Assembly: GCF_004119495.1 (NCBI RefSeq)
Contig: NZ_NRQU01000002.1
Coordinates: 62,001 to 126,000 of the forward strand
Length of the DNA stretch: 64,000 bases
Direction of reading: 5' to 3'
Source: Flavobacterium sp. YO12
GTDB taxonomy: Bacteria > Bacteroidota > Bacteroidia > Flavobacteriales > Flavobacteriaceae
This document shows, piece after piece, positions 28,885 through 37,836 of the stretch. A program made the translations under genes and the position numbers. Position 1 is the stretch's first letter. The number at the start of each line of letters is the position of its first letter. The notes below the pieces were generated by a model, which was not told the origin of the DNA, did no database searches, and was given only the letters and a program-made list of their open reading frames with translations.

Positions 28885-31309
28885 TTATTCGTATTTTAAA
28901 TATTTCAAAACATCTATTTTGGTTACCTGATAGGCTTTTGCCAAAACAATTGTTAATGTCAGCGTAAGCAATGAAACAAGTGCAATGCTAAACGGAATTG
29001 GAGAGATATTGATTCTAAAAGCAAAATCTTCAAGCCATTTTTGCAGTAAAATGTAAGCTGGAATAATCCCGATTACAAATCCCATTAAACAATAAATAAA
29101 ATATTGTTTTGACAGCTCTTTCAATAAAACATCAGTTTCCGCACCAAGCGTTTTTCTAATCGCAATTTCTTTCAATCTTCTCTCCATCGAAAATGATGCC
29201 AAAGCAAACAATCCGAAGATGGCAATTATAATTACAACAAGATTTAGGATAAAAAATAGATCTTTTTGTTTTACTTGTTCTTCATACGTTTTAGCAAATC
29301 CTTTGTTTACAAATTCATAATCAAACGGATAGTCAGGATTTATATTTGCCTCCCAATAAGTTTTTAATTTATCCAATGTTTCGCTTAAATTAGTTGGAGA
29401 AACTTTTACATAGACATTTTGAAAGTTATTCCACTTTAAAGTTTTTGTGTTTATAAAAATCATTGGAGGTACCTTGTTTTGTAATCCTGTAATATGAAAA
29501 TCTTTTACAACACCAACGATCTTGAACTTTAGAGTTCCTTGTCCATTCGACCAGCCTGAGGTGATAACAGTATTTATAGGATTCTTAAGTCCTAAGTCTT
29601 TTACCAAGGTTTCATTAACAAGCCAGTTGCTGATTGTGTCTGAAGCAAATTTTGGAGATAAATTTCGCCCTTGAACAATTTTAATTTTCATCATTTCTAA
29701 AAAACCAAAATCCATTTCAACATTTCGAGGCTGTACAAAAATACCATTGTGCGTAAAACCAGAACTCGAATTAGTACTGTTTCCAAAAGTACCTGCAAAA
29801 GTAGAAACTTCTTGAACTCCTGATATTTTAAGTATTTCTTGCTTTGTAGTGGCATATTTCTGGCCTTTTGTTTCATAATTTTGATAATTGAAAGGAATTC
29901 GAAGTATCTGATCGCCTTTAAAACCAAGGTCTTTATTCATCATAAAATCAACTTGAGAATTTACAATTAAAGCCCCAATAATAAAAAACGTTGCAATGCC
30001 AAATTGAAAAATAAGCATCGAATTTCGAATCCAGATTCCATTTTTACTTCTTGAAAAATTACCTTTCAGCACTTTTAAAGTTTCAAAATTTGAGATATAA
30101 ACAGCAGGAAAAATACCAGCAAGAATGAGTACTAATCCAAAAATAAAAAGAAGCTGCAAGTAAAATTCACCGCCATTCATAGTCAAATTTTTTCTTAAAA
30201 AAGAGTTGTAATACGGAAGAGATAGTTCTACAATTGCCAAGGCAAATAAAATAGAAAGCGTTACAATTATTGCTGTTTCAAATATAAACTGTGCAATAAT
30301 CTGTTTTTTTGAAGCTCCCACAATTTTGCGAACACCAACTTCTTTAGCACGTTTTATGGCAGATGCTGTTGCTAGATTTATATAATTTACCAATGATAAA
30401 ACCAATATTAAAATCGACAAACCAGCCATAATATAAATAAGCTGTAAGTTTCCTTTTCCTTCAGGAGAAGCAGATCCTGACGTTTTGGTACCATGTAAGC
30501 GCAAAGTTTTCAGCTGATCAAGAATATTCTTTATCTCGCCATTTTCTTTAACAAATTGCTCAGGAGTTTGACCTACTTTTTTTGCCTCTTTTAAAATTAT
30601 ATTTACATAATTTACATTACGCATTTTCTTTAAAACGACATTAATATCAACGTTCTTTTTGGTCTTAATCATTAAACCATAGCTGAAATTTCCCCAGCTG
30701 TTAAGGTCATATTCACGAACAATACCGCTAAAAACATAGTTTGGTTCAATAGAAGATGGAGTTACAATGCGATAAACAGATTTTACGATATAGGCTTGGT
30801 CATTGTATGTAATAGGTTTTCCGATAGGATCTTCGTCTTTAAAAAGAAGTTTAGCTTGTCCTTCAGAAATAGCAACACTATTTTTTCCTTAGAATATTTT
30901 TTTTAGCACCTTTTACAATTGGAAAAGGGAAAAAATCGAAAAAATTATTATCAGATACCGTTATTTTTTTATCAATTATTTTTTTATTCTGATATTTTAA
31001 AACAGCCTCATCATACCAGTCGTTTAAGAAACAAATTTGTTCAATTTCAGGAATTGTAGCCTTACAGGTTTGCCCAAAAGGAATTGTATTTGTTCCCCAG
31101 ATATCACCAGTTGATCCTATTTTATTTAGAACTTTATATACATTTTCTTTTTCAGGATTCCATTGATCGTATGCGTGCTCATTATTCCAATATAAAATGG
31201 CAAAAATTACGCTGGCAATTCCGATGCTCAATCCTAAAACATTTAAAAACGAAAACAGTTTGTTTTGTTTTAAATGATAAATAAATATTTTAAACCAATT
31301 AAAAATCAT
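28885..31309 (-). pseudogene. FtsX/MacB-type ABC permease, split by a frameshift
   Basis: The N-terminal frame (31309 to 30878) opens with MIFNWFKIFIYHLKQNKLFSFLNVLGLSIGIASV, the MacB_PCD first helix. It stops after NILRKK. In the +1 frame the protein continues at once as NSVAISEGQAKLLFKDEDPIGK, then through 28885 with the rest of a two-repeat MacB/FtsX architecture (about 800 residues in all). Removing one A from the A6 run (T6 on plus, 30881-30886) restores the frame. No other defect was seen, so it is either a sequencing error or a very recent mutation. It is the membrane component for the ATPase and fusion protein just upstream. Confidence 0.85.
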
Positions 31310-31346
31310 GGTATCTATTTTATAGTTATGTTAGTTATTTTTTGGT

Positions 31347-31370
31347 AAAAGGCAGAATCAGCCTTTTAAA
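31347..31370 (-). terminator. hairpin between ATPase and permease genes
   Basis: AAAAGGC, 10-base loop TGATTCTGCC region, GCCTTTT pairing on the minus strand. It lies in the operon gap and could be an attenuator rather than an end point. Confidence 0.4.
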
Positions 31371-31437
31371 GAAGTGTAAAAATTTTGCATACAAATCCCA
31401 CCAGGACTACGATTGCAGTTATAACAAAGTTTATCAT
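31366..31437 (-). CDS. possible 23-residue hydrophobic small protein
   Basis: ATG at 31437 starts MINFVITAIVVLVGFVCKIF and ends after 23 codons in the 135-base gap between the ATPase and permease genes. It would be a single transmembrane helix with a basic residue near the C-terminus. There is no clear ribosome-binding site and no homology that I recognise. Chance is possible, but the pattern matches tiny membrane partners found with transporters. Confidence 0.3.
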   Translation of the reverse strand: MINFVITAIVVLVGFVCKIFTLL

Positions 31438-31444
31438 CTTGAAT

Positions 31445-32152
31445 TTATTTAGCGTCCATAAAAACATCAACATTTCTCTGATTTAACTTTTCAGAGAATA
31501 TAACACCATCTTTCATATGAATTGTTCTTTGCGAAAAAGAAGCATCATAATCAGAGTGGGTAACCATCAAAATTGTAGCACCTTTAGCATGCAAATCAGT
31601 TAAAAGTTCCATAACCTCATTACCATTTTTACTGTCCAAATTTCCTGTAGGCTCATCCGCCAAAATAATTTTCGGATCATTTACTAAAGCTCTTGCAACT
31701 GCAACCCTTTGCTGCTGTCCGCCCGAAAGCTGCTGCGGAAAATGTTTTAAACGATGTGAGATATTAAGTTTTTCTGCAATTGCTTCAATTTTTTGTTTTC
31801 TATCAGCTGCTTTTACGTTGTTGTAAAGCAACGGCAGTTCAATATTATCATAAACAGAAAGTTCATCGATTAAGTTGAAATTTTGAAAAATGAATCCAAT
31901 ATTTTCCTTACGAACTTGTGCTCTTCCTTTTTCTTTTAAACCAATCATTTCCTGATCTAACAACTTATAACTGCCGCCGTCAGCACTGTCTAGAAGTCCG
32001 ATAATATTTAACAAAGTCGATTTTCCACAGCCCGAAGGTCCCATAATGGTTAAAAAATCTCCTTTTTTAATTACTACATTTATACCGCTTAAAGCAGCAG
32101 TTTCAACGTCTTCGGTTCTAAATACTTTGGTTAAATTTTGTATTGTTATCAT
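31445..32152 (-). CDS. ABC transporter ATP-binding protein (MacB/LolD type)
   Basis: A 235-residue ATPase with Walker A GPSGCGKS (38-45), signature LSGGQQQRVAVARAL, Walker B IILADEPTGNLD and H-loop VTHS. The GNLDSKNG and the overall length are typical of the LolD/MacB group, whose permeases have one FtsX domain or two in a single chain. It energises the permease downstream, which is frameshifted in this sequence. The upstream gene encodes the membrane-fusion protein, giving a MacA-MacB-like exporter. Confidence 0.93.
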   Translation of the reverse strand: MITIQNLTKVFRTEDVETAALSGINVVIKKGDFLTIMGPSGCGKSTLLNIIGLLDSADGGSYKLLDQEMIGLKEKGRAQVRKENIGFIFQNFNLIDELSVYDNIELPLLYNNVKAADRKQKIEAIAEKLNISHRLKHFPQQLSGGQQQRVAVARALVNDPKIILADEPTGNLDSKNGNEVMELLTDLHAKGATILMVTHSDYDASFSQRTIHMKDGVIFSEKLNQRNVDVFMDAK

Positions 32153-32260
32153 ATCCTTTTGGTGTTAAATGTTTTTAAAAATGTTTTTTTGATTGATGAT
32201 TGAAACTTCTATAATTATTTTAATTGTAAGTGATTAATAGCAAAAATGACAAGATTGAAT

Positions 32261-33505
32261 TTACTTTGATTGAATCGACAATTCCTCAATATCCTTGTAA
32301 TCTGTATACGATGAGGTAATCACAGATTCTCCTTCGTTTAGTCCGCTCAAGACTTCATAATAAGAAGGATTTTCTCTGCCTAGTTTTATATTTCTTCTTT
32401 CCGCTTTATTTCCTTTTACGACAAAGATCCATTTGCCAGCAGTCTCTTGATTAAAAGCTCCTTTAGGAATTACCATTGTTTTGTTTTTTTCAGACAAAAT
32501 TAGTTTTACACCAAAGCTTAAACCATCTTGCAAGGCAATATTTTCTTTAGATGTAAAAGCCAATTCAGCACTAAAATGTCCGCTTTTTACTTCTGGAATT
32601 ACTTTAGTTACCAGAACTTCAAGAGTTTTTCCTTTAAATTCGACCTGACCTTTTAAGCCTTCTCTAATTTTTTCAAGATAAAACTCGTCAATTTCAGCCG
32701 TCAGTTTATACCCTTTTTTCGAGTCAATTTTTCCAATGCTTGCTCCAGCCTGAAATGTTTTTCCTAAAACAGGTTCAAACGAAGTCAATCGACCAGTTTC
32801 TGGAGCAGTAATCAAGAAATTCTTTTTGTTGTTTCTTAAAATATCCAAACTTTTTTCCATCGTTTGAATCGAGCGGTTAATTTGAGAAATCTGCAATTGA
32901 TTAGATTGCTTTTCTTTTTGAATACTCTGCTGAATTGTTTTTTTTCTTTCTTGTTGAAAACGTAAACTTTCTTTAAAAGTATTCCAGTCATTCTTAGAAA
33001 TTACTTCCTTTTCAAACAACTTAGAATTCATGTCATACAGTCTTTTTGCATCATTGTAATCATGTTCGATCAAAACTAAATCTTTAGTCAAATTCAATTC
33101 CTGATTTCTAATGTTCAATTTTCCCGTATTCAAATTATTAATCTGCTCAATAATTGCAGTTTCCTGCGTTAAGTAATTAAGTTCAGTATTTGGGTTGTAT
33201 AAACGAGCCAGCGATTGTCCTTTTGTAACCATTGCGCCATTCTCGACAAAAATCTCTTTTACAGATCCTCCTTCAGTAACATTTACAAGCATTACATTTA
33301 AAGGTTCAACCTTTGCCTGAAAAACAACAAAATCTTCAAAAAAAGCTTTTTCCACTTTTTGAATCGAAAGTTCTTCTGCTTTTACATTTAAACTTCTTTT
33401 TGAATTGAAAGAAAAAAAGACAATTGTGCCCAAAGCTAAAAAAACTGCAATTGCTATTGTCAGATGTCTAAATTTTCTATTTTTACGAGGAATTACCGTG
33501 TCCAT
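32261..33505 (-). CDS. membrane-fusion protein (HlyD/MacA-like)
   Basis: The 414-residue protein has a membrane anchor (about residues 14-31), a first half-lipoyl segment, and a long coiled-coil hairpin (about 115-220: repeated Gln/Glu/Lys/Ile). The second lipoyl half and a beta-barrel region follow. The sequence AETGRLTSFEPVLGKTFQAGASIGKIDSKK is the usual lipoyl return. It is the periplasmic adaptor between the ABC pump and an outer-membrane channel; no TolC gene is in this operon. A sigma-54 promoter and two operator-like repeats lie directly upstream. Confidence 0.9.
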   Translation of the reverse strand: MDTVIPRKNRKFRHLTIAIAVFLALGTIVFFSFNSKRSLNVKAEELSIQKVEKAFFEDFVVFQAKVEPLNVMLVNVTEGGSVKEIFVENGAMVTKGQSLARLYNPNTELNYLTQETAIIEQINNLNTGKLNIRNQELNLTKDLVLIEHDYNDAKRLYDMNSKLFEKEVISKNDWNTFKESLRFQQERKKTIQQSIQKEKQSNQLQISQINRSIQTMEKSLDILRNNKKNFLITAPETGRLTSFEPVLGKTFQAGASIGKIDSKKGYKLTAEIDEFYLEKIREGLKGQVEFKGKTLEVLVTKVIPEVKSGHFSAELAFTSKENIALQDGLSFGVKLILSEKNKTMVIPKGAFNQETAGKWIFVVKGNKAERRNIKLGRENPSYYEVLSGLNEGESVITSSYTDYKDIEELSIQSK

Positions 33506-33533
33506 TTTTTAAATAATTTACTGATAATCAATA

Positions 33534-33549
33534 GGTAAATACTGTGCCA
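33534..33549 (-). promoter_or_regulatory. sigma-54 (-24/-12) promoter for the exporter operon
   Basis: On the minus strand TGGCACAGTATTTACC: TGGCAC at the -24 element, correct 11-base distance from the GG to the -12 element, which reads TTAC instead of TTGC. The start codon of the fusion-protein gene follows 29 bases on. The divergent gene encodes a sigma-54 activator. Confidence 0.75.
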
Positions 33550-33613
33550 TAAAATTTATTATTTGTAAAGCATTGATTTTAAAGAAGCTTAAAAAAGTCA
33601 TCCCAAAAGCGAG

Positions 33614-33651
33614 TGTTCGATAATGAACAGTTGACCGTTCAAAATCGGACA
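33614..33651. promoter_or_regulatory. tandem activator binding sites
   Basis: Two copies of an inverted repeat: TGTTC, 6 bases, GAACA (33614-33629, perfect) and CGTTC, 6 bases, GGACA (33636-33651). They are 22 bases apart, two DNA turns, and lie 65-102 bases upstream of the -24 element, the usual enhancer range. Probably bound by the response regulator encoded at 33664. Confidence 0.7.
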
Positions 33652-33663
33652 AAAAAATACAGC

Positions 33664-35007
33664 ATGAGAAAAAAGCAAGCCCAAATATTAATTGTTGACG
33701 ATCAGGAGGAAATTCTTTTTTCGGCCAAAATGATTCTGAAAAAACATTTTGAAACGATTTTTACAACAAATAGTCCAAAGAAAATCTTTTCGATTTTAAG
33801 CGAAAATGAAATTAATGTTGTTTTGCTCGACATGAATTATAGAATTGGTTTTGAAGACGGCCGTGAAGGAATTCATTGGCTTAAAGAAATCAAAACATTT
33901 TCGCCGCAAACAGTTGTAATTTTAATGACTGCTTTTGGTAAAATTGATACAGCAGTTGAAGGCATTAAAATTGGTGCTTTTGATTATGTTTTAAAACCCT
34001 GGCATAACGAAAAACTGCTTGAAATTATTGATAAAGCGGTTTCGGAGAGCAGAAAAAACAGCAAAAAAACAATCGTAGAAAAAACCGAAAAACGTTATTT
34101 TATTGGGACTTCTCAAAAAATAAAACAAGCGTATTCTATTGCCGAAAAAGTAGCCAGAACAGATGTTAATGTCTTGATTTTGGGCGAAAACGGAACAGGA
34201 AAATATGTTTTTGCCGAGTATATTCATCAAAATTCAGAACGTAAAAAAGAAGCCTTTGTTCATGTTGATTTAGGTTCTTTGAGTGATAATTTGTTCGAAA
34301 GTGAACTTTTCGGATACGCAAAAGGAGCTTTTACAGATGCAAAAACAGACACTGCCGGCAGATTTGAAATGGCACAAAATGGTACTATTTTTTTAGACGA
34401 AATAGGAAATATTCCGCTTCATCTGCAATCAAAATTATTACATGTGCTTCAGACCAAAACCGTTACTCGTTTAGGCGAAAGTAAAGCAAGACCTTTAAAT
34501 GTAAGAATTATTTCGGCTACAAATAATGATATTAAAGCAGAAGTAAAAAATAAAACCTTTAGAGAAGATTTACTGTATCGCATTAATACTATGGAAATAA
34601 ATCTGCCCTCTCTTCGCGAACGCAAAGAAGATATTGTTCCGATGGCACATTTCGTTTTAGATCAGATTGCGGCAAAATACAATCAAGAAAACTGGCATTT
34701 TGAAGAAAATGCTGCTCTGTATTTAGAGAAATATCCGTGGAAAGGAAATGTTCGTGAAATGGAAAATAAAATTGAGCGCGCTTTAATTTTAGCTGATAAC
34801 AATACCATTTCTGTACATGATCTGGATATTTTAGATTTTGAAGAAACTCCAGAAAATGATGAAAATCCATTGTCTGAAATGGAGAAAACGGCTATCGAAA
34901 AAGCCCTTTTTAAACATCACGGAAATATCAGTAAAACAGCCGAAGAACTTGGATTATCAAGAGCGGCATTGTATAGAAGAATTGAAAAATATGATTTAAA
35001 GAATTAA
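33664..35007 (+). CDS. sigma-54-dependent response regulator (NtrC family)
   Basis: A 447-residue regulator. The receiver domain has D11/D12 and phospho-acceptor D56 (VVLLDMNYR). The AAA+ domain has Walker A GENGTGK and the sigma-54 contact loop GAFTDA (221-226), in place of the canonical GAFTGA. A Fis-type helix-turn-helix (LSRAALYRRIEKYDL) closes the protein. The ATG at 33664 is preferred over the GTG at 33613 because the longer start would lie on the operator repeats. It activates the divergent exporter operon and probably itself. The kinase follows 126 bases downstream. Confidence 0.93.
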   Translation: MRKKQAQILIVDDQEEILFSAKMILKKHFETIFTTNSPKKIFSILSENEINVVLLDMNYRIGFEDGREGIHWLKEIKTFSPQTVVILMTAFGKIDTAVEGIKIGAFDYVLKPWHNEKLLEIIDKAVSESRKNSKKTIVEKTEKRYFIGTSQKIKQAYSIAEKVARTDVNVLILGENGTGKYVFAEYIHQNSERKKEAFVHVDLGSLSDNLFESELFGYAKGAFTDAKTDTAGRFEMAQNGTIFLDEIGNIPLHLQSKLLHVLQTKTVTRLGESKARPLNVRIISATNNDIKAEVKNKTFREDLLYRINTMEINLPSLRERKEDIVPMAHFVLDQIAAKYNQENWHFEENAALYLEKYPWKGNVREMENKIERALILADNNTISVHDLDILDFEETPENDENPLSEMEKTAIEKALFKHHGNISKTAEELGLSRAALYRRIEKYDLKN

Positions 35008-35133
35008 GAATTAAGAGTAAAGAGTGAAGAGCGAAAATTGAGATTTTTTATTTTGTAAATCTGTGTGAAACTAAAATTTAAAGCTAAAATCATTTTAATC
35101 CTTTAATCTGTGGCAGGAAAAAACAATAAATCA

Positions 35134-36459
35134 ATGAAGAACTGGAAATTTCATAATGCTTTTTTTATACGAGTTTTGTTCGTAATGATACTCTTTTTCT
35201 TTTGTTTTTTTCTAATCTATAAAATGTTTTATTTCAATGCGATTTTAGTAGGTTCTTTCGCTTTGACAATGCTTGCCGAAATGTATTTTTATGTAAAAAG
35301 TAAATTGCAGTTTTATGACAGAACACTGCTTTCGATTTTGCAGGATGATTTTTCTACGAACTTTCCTGAAGAGAATAAAAAAGACAATTTTAAAAGTTTG
35401 TATGCTTTGTATGAAGCTCTAAAATCAAGGCATCAGGAACAAACTTCAAAAGAACTTATTTATCAGTCCTTATTAAATAACATTGATACTGCGGCTGTAA
35501 TTCTCGAAAAAGAAGATGAAGATTGGAAGATTTTTTTAATGAACGACTGTTTTTCTCGTTTATTTAAAGTTCCAAAAGTCAGTCATTGGAAATATCTTAA
35601 AAATTATCTGCCATCGCTTTGTTATGAAATTGAGAAAAAGGAATTCAGCGAATTAAAATCGGCAGTTTCTATTAAAATTGAAGATCAAGATTTACAGACT
35701 TTTATACTGCAGACTTCGAGAACTCAAACCTATAAAAAAGAATATTTTATTATTTTATTAGATAGCATTCAGCGTGTTATAGAGAAAAAAGAAAAAGAAG
35801 CGTGGATTAATTTAATGAAAATTATTTCGCATGAATTAATGAATTCTTTGACACCTATTCGTGCACTTTCGCAAAATTTACTTCAAATTGTAGATCAGGA
35901 AAAACTGGAAGAAGATGATTTTGAAGATATAAAAAGCAGCATTTCGACCATTATAAACAGAAGTGATCATTTGCAGGATTTTGTCGAAAGTTACCGCAAG
36001 CTAGCCATGCTGCCAACTCCGGTGAAAGAAATGACGCAGATTAATGCTCTTTTCGACGATTGTCTGCGGGTAATGAATCCTATTTTGAAAAGCGAAAACA
36101 TTAAGCTGATAAATGAAATTAATAGTTCGCGTTCTATTTTGATTGATAAAAATCAGATGGAACAGGTAATCATAAATTTGATAACGAATAGTATTTATGC
36201 CCTGAAAGGAAAAAGAGAAAAGCAATTGTTTTTGTCGAGTTACACTGAAAATAATCGCTTTTTTATCATAATTTCAGATAACGGTAAGGGAATTGATCCA
36301 GAAATTCAAGACAAAATATTTCTTCCTTTTTTCACTACCAGAAAAGACGGTGCAGGAATTGGGTTAACACTTTCAAAAAATATTATTGAAGCTCACGGAG
36401 GATATTTAAGCTATCAGACAGACGAAGATAAAACAAGCTTTGTGATTTGTTTGATTTGA
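35134..36459 (+). CDS. sensor histidine kinase
   Basis: A 441-residue kinase with two N-terminal transmembrane helices (about 9-25 and 31-53) and very little periplasmic loop, so the signal is probably sensed in the membrane or cytoplasm. A cytoplasmic PAS-like region comes next. The H-box ISHELMNSLTP holds the phosphorylated H233, and the HATPase domain shows NLITNSIYALKG, DNGKGID and GAGIGLTLSK. It pairs with the response regulator encoded upstream. The GTG at 35110 lies in a repeat and the ATG at 35134 is better placed. Confidence 0.93.
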   Translation: MKNWKFHNAFFIRVLFVMILFFFCFFLIYKMFYFNAILVGSFALTMLAEMYFYVKSKLQFYDRTLLSILQDDFSTNFPEENKKDNFKSLYALYEALKSRHQEQTSKELIYQSLLNNIDTAAVILEKEDEDWKIFLMNDCFSRLFKVPKVSHWKYLKNYLPSLCYEIEKKEFSELKSAVSIKIEDQDLQTFILQTSRTQTYKKEYFIILLDSIQRVIEKKEKEAWINLMKIISHELMNSLTPIRALSQNLLQIVDQEKLEEDDFEDIKSSISTIINRSDHLQDFVESYRKLAMLPTPVKEMTQINALFDDCLRVMNPILKSENIKLINEINSSRSILIDKNQMEQVIINLITNSIYALKGKREKQLFLSSYTENNRFFIIISDNGKGIDPEIQDKIFLPFFTTRKDGAGIGLTLSKNIIEAHGGYLSYQTDEDKTSFVICLI

Positions 36460-36568
36460 GAAGAATGAACCATATAAGTGATATAAGTTCATATTAAGCA
36501 TCGCGTATAAATCTCTCGCAAAGTCGCTAAGCTGCGGAGGTTTAGAAGCAAAGTTATATGCGCATTTT

Positions 36569-36670
36569 TGTCATCCCGAGGAACGAGGGATCTTCGTTAG
36601 CGGCTCGACAAAGATTGAAAACCTTGCTTGCGGAGTTTCTTGCAGAGATCCCTCGTTCCTCGGGATGACA
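36569..36670. repeat. ~100-bp TGTCATT inverted repeat, copy 2 (complete)
   Basis: Begins TGTCATCCCGAGGAACGAGG and ends with its complement (CCTCGTTCCTCGGGATGACA). The arms are longer and more GC-rich than in copy 1, but both sides changed together. It is preceded near 36469 by a half copy of the AACCATATAAGT repeat. Confidence 0.9.
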
Positions 36671-36703
36671 AGATTGTGGTTATAGTTGGTATGAAATGAG
36701 AAA

Positions 36704-37030
36704 TTAAAATTCCATTTCAGGAGTCCAAAAATGTTTTTCGAAATCTACAATTTGATTGTTTACTACTTTTATTCCTTCGTTTTCTAAAAGCTGCTGCATT
36801 AAATTTGTTCCGTCAAAATGATGTTTTCCTGTCAAAAGTCCCTTTTGGTTAACGACTCTGTGTGCAGGAACATCATCCATATTATGGCAGGCGTTCATGG
36901 CCCAGCCAACCATTCGAGCAGAGCGAGCAGTTCCTAAAGCTTTTGCAATTGCACCATAAGAAGTTACTTTTCCAAACGGAATTTGTCTGGCGATTACATA
37001 AACTCTTTCGAAAAAATTTTCCTCAGCCAT
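36704..37030 (-). CDS. alkyltransferase-like (ATL) DNA-binding protein
   Basis: A 108-residue protein of the MGMT fold. It is the DNA-binding domain only, with VPAHRVVNQKG where true O6-alkylguanine transferases have PCHRV: the catalytic Cys is replaced by A56. ATL proteins bind O6-alkylguanine, flip the base and hand the site to nucleotide excision repair instead of accepting the alkyl group. GKVTSYGAIAKALG and SARMVGWAMN are the conserved helix-turn-helix and arginine finger regions. Cytosolic. Confidence 0.9.
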   Translation of the reverse strand: MAEENFFERVYVIARQIPFGKVTSYGAIAKALGTARSARMVGWAMNACHNMDDVPAHRVVNQKGLLTGKHHFDGTNLMQQLLENEGIKVVNNQIVDFEKHFWTPEMEF

Positions 37031-37155
37031 AAATTAAGTTTTTTTTGCTACTGATTAAAAGGAGTAAATAGATTTATCTGTCTGATCTGCAAAATCTGCG
37101 AGAAAAATATTTAACCACAAGGTAAAAAAAATCCTTTTAATCTGTGGCTGTAAAA

Positions 37156-37794
37156 TTATCCGAAATAATAGTTCAAAATATTAAAAAGTGTTGCAATGGC
37201 AACTAAACCCGTAATGCTTCCAATAATCGTGTTCATGTTTCGCATTAAGTAATCTGTTTTCTTTTCAATTCTTCCAAAGAATGCAATATAGCTGTACAAA
37301 ACAGCAAACGAACCTAAAACAGAACCTAAAACAAAAGTAAAAATAGTATTGTTTTCGAAGGCAAAAAGATGGTAAGAAGCCAGCGTTACGCTCACTAAAA
37401 CATAATAAGGAATAGGGAAGAAGTTTAAGCCAGAAAGAAGCATTCCTAGAAAGAAACGGCTTTTTTTACTGCTTTTTTTAATCTTCGATTTCTTTTTGCT
37501 TTGAGGTTCTTTGGCAATAAATAGAAAATAAATGGTTAAGATTGAAAAAATAACAAAACCAACTTCACGCAGCAAGGTTACAACATCTGGGCGATTGTCG
37601 ATAACACGCGCAAATAAAACAGCAACGTAAACCTGAAAAAAAATAACTAAAACAGCACCAGTTACAAACCATAAGGCGTTCTTTTTCCCTTCTTTCAAGT
37701 TTATTTTAGCTGCCGTCATATTGATTAAACCCGGCGGAATAATCCCAATTGCAGCGGCAATAAAACCTGAAAGTAATGGAGTGAATAATGCCAT
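37156..37794 (-). CDS. LysE family membrane transporter
   Basis: A 212-residue protein with about six hydrophobic segments, starting MALFTPLLSGFIAAAIGIIPPGLINMTAAKI, close to the LysE/RhtB N-terminus with its conserved GxxPPG motif. A short Lys-rich loop (QSKKKSKIKKSSKKS) separates helices 3 and 4. The family exports amino acids; the substrate is unknown. It is 42 bases downstream of trmB on the same strand. Confidence 0.8.
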   Translation of the reverse strand: MALFTPLLSGFIAAAIGIIPPGLINMTAAKINLKEGKKNALWFVTGAVLVIFFQVYVAVLFARVIDNRPDVVTLLREVGFVIFSILTIYFLFIAKEPQSKKKSKIKKSSKKSRFFLGMLLSGLNFFPIPYYVLVSVTLASYHLFAFENNTIFTFVLGSVLGSFAVLYSYIAFFGRIEKKTDYLMRNMNTIIGSITGLVAIATLFNILNYYFG

Positions 37795-37836
37795 TCAGTT
37801 GTTTTAGTAGGTTAAAAAAGAGGTTTTAAAATTAAA

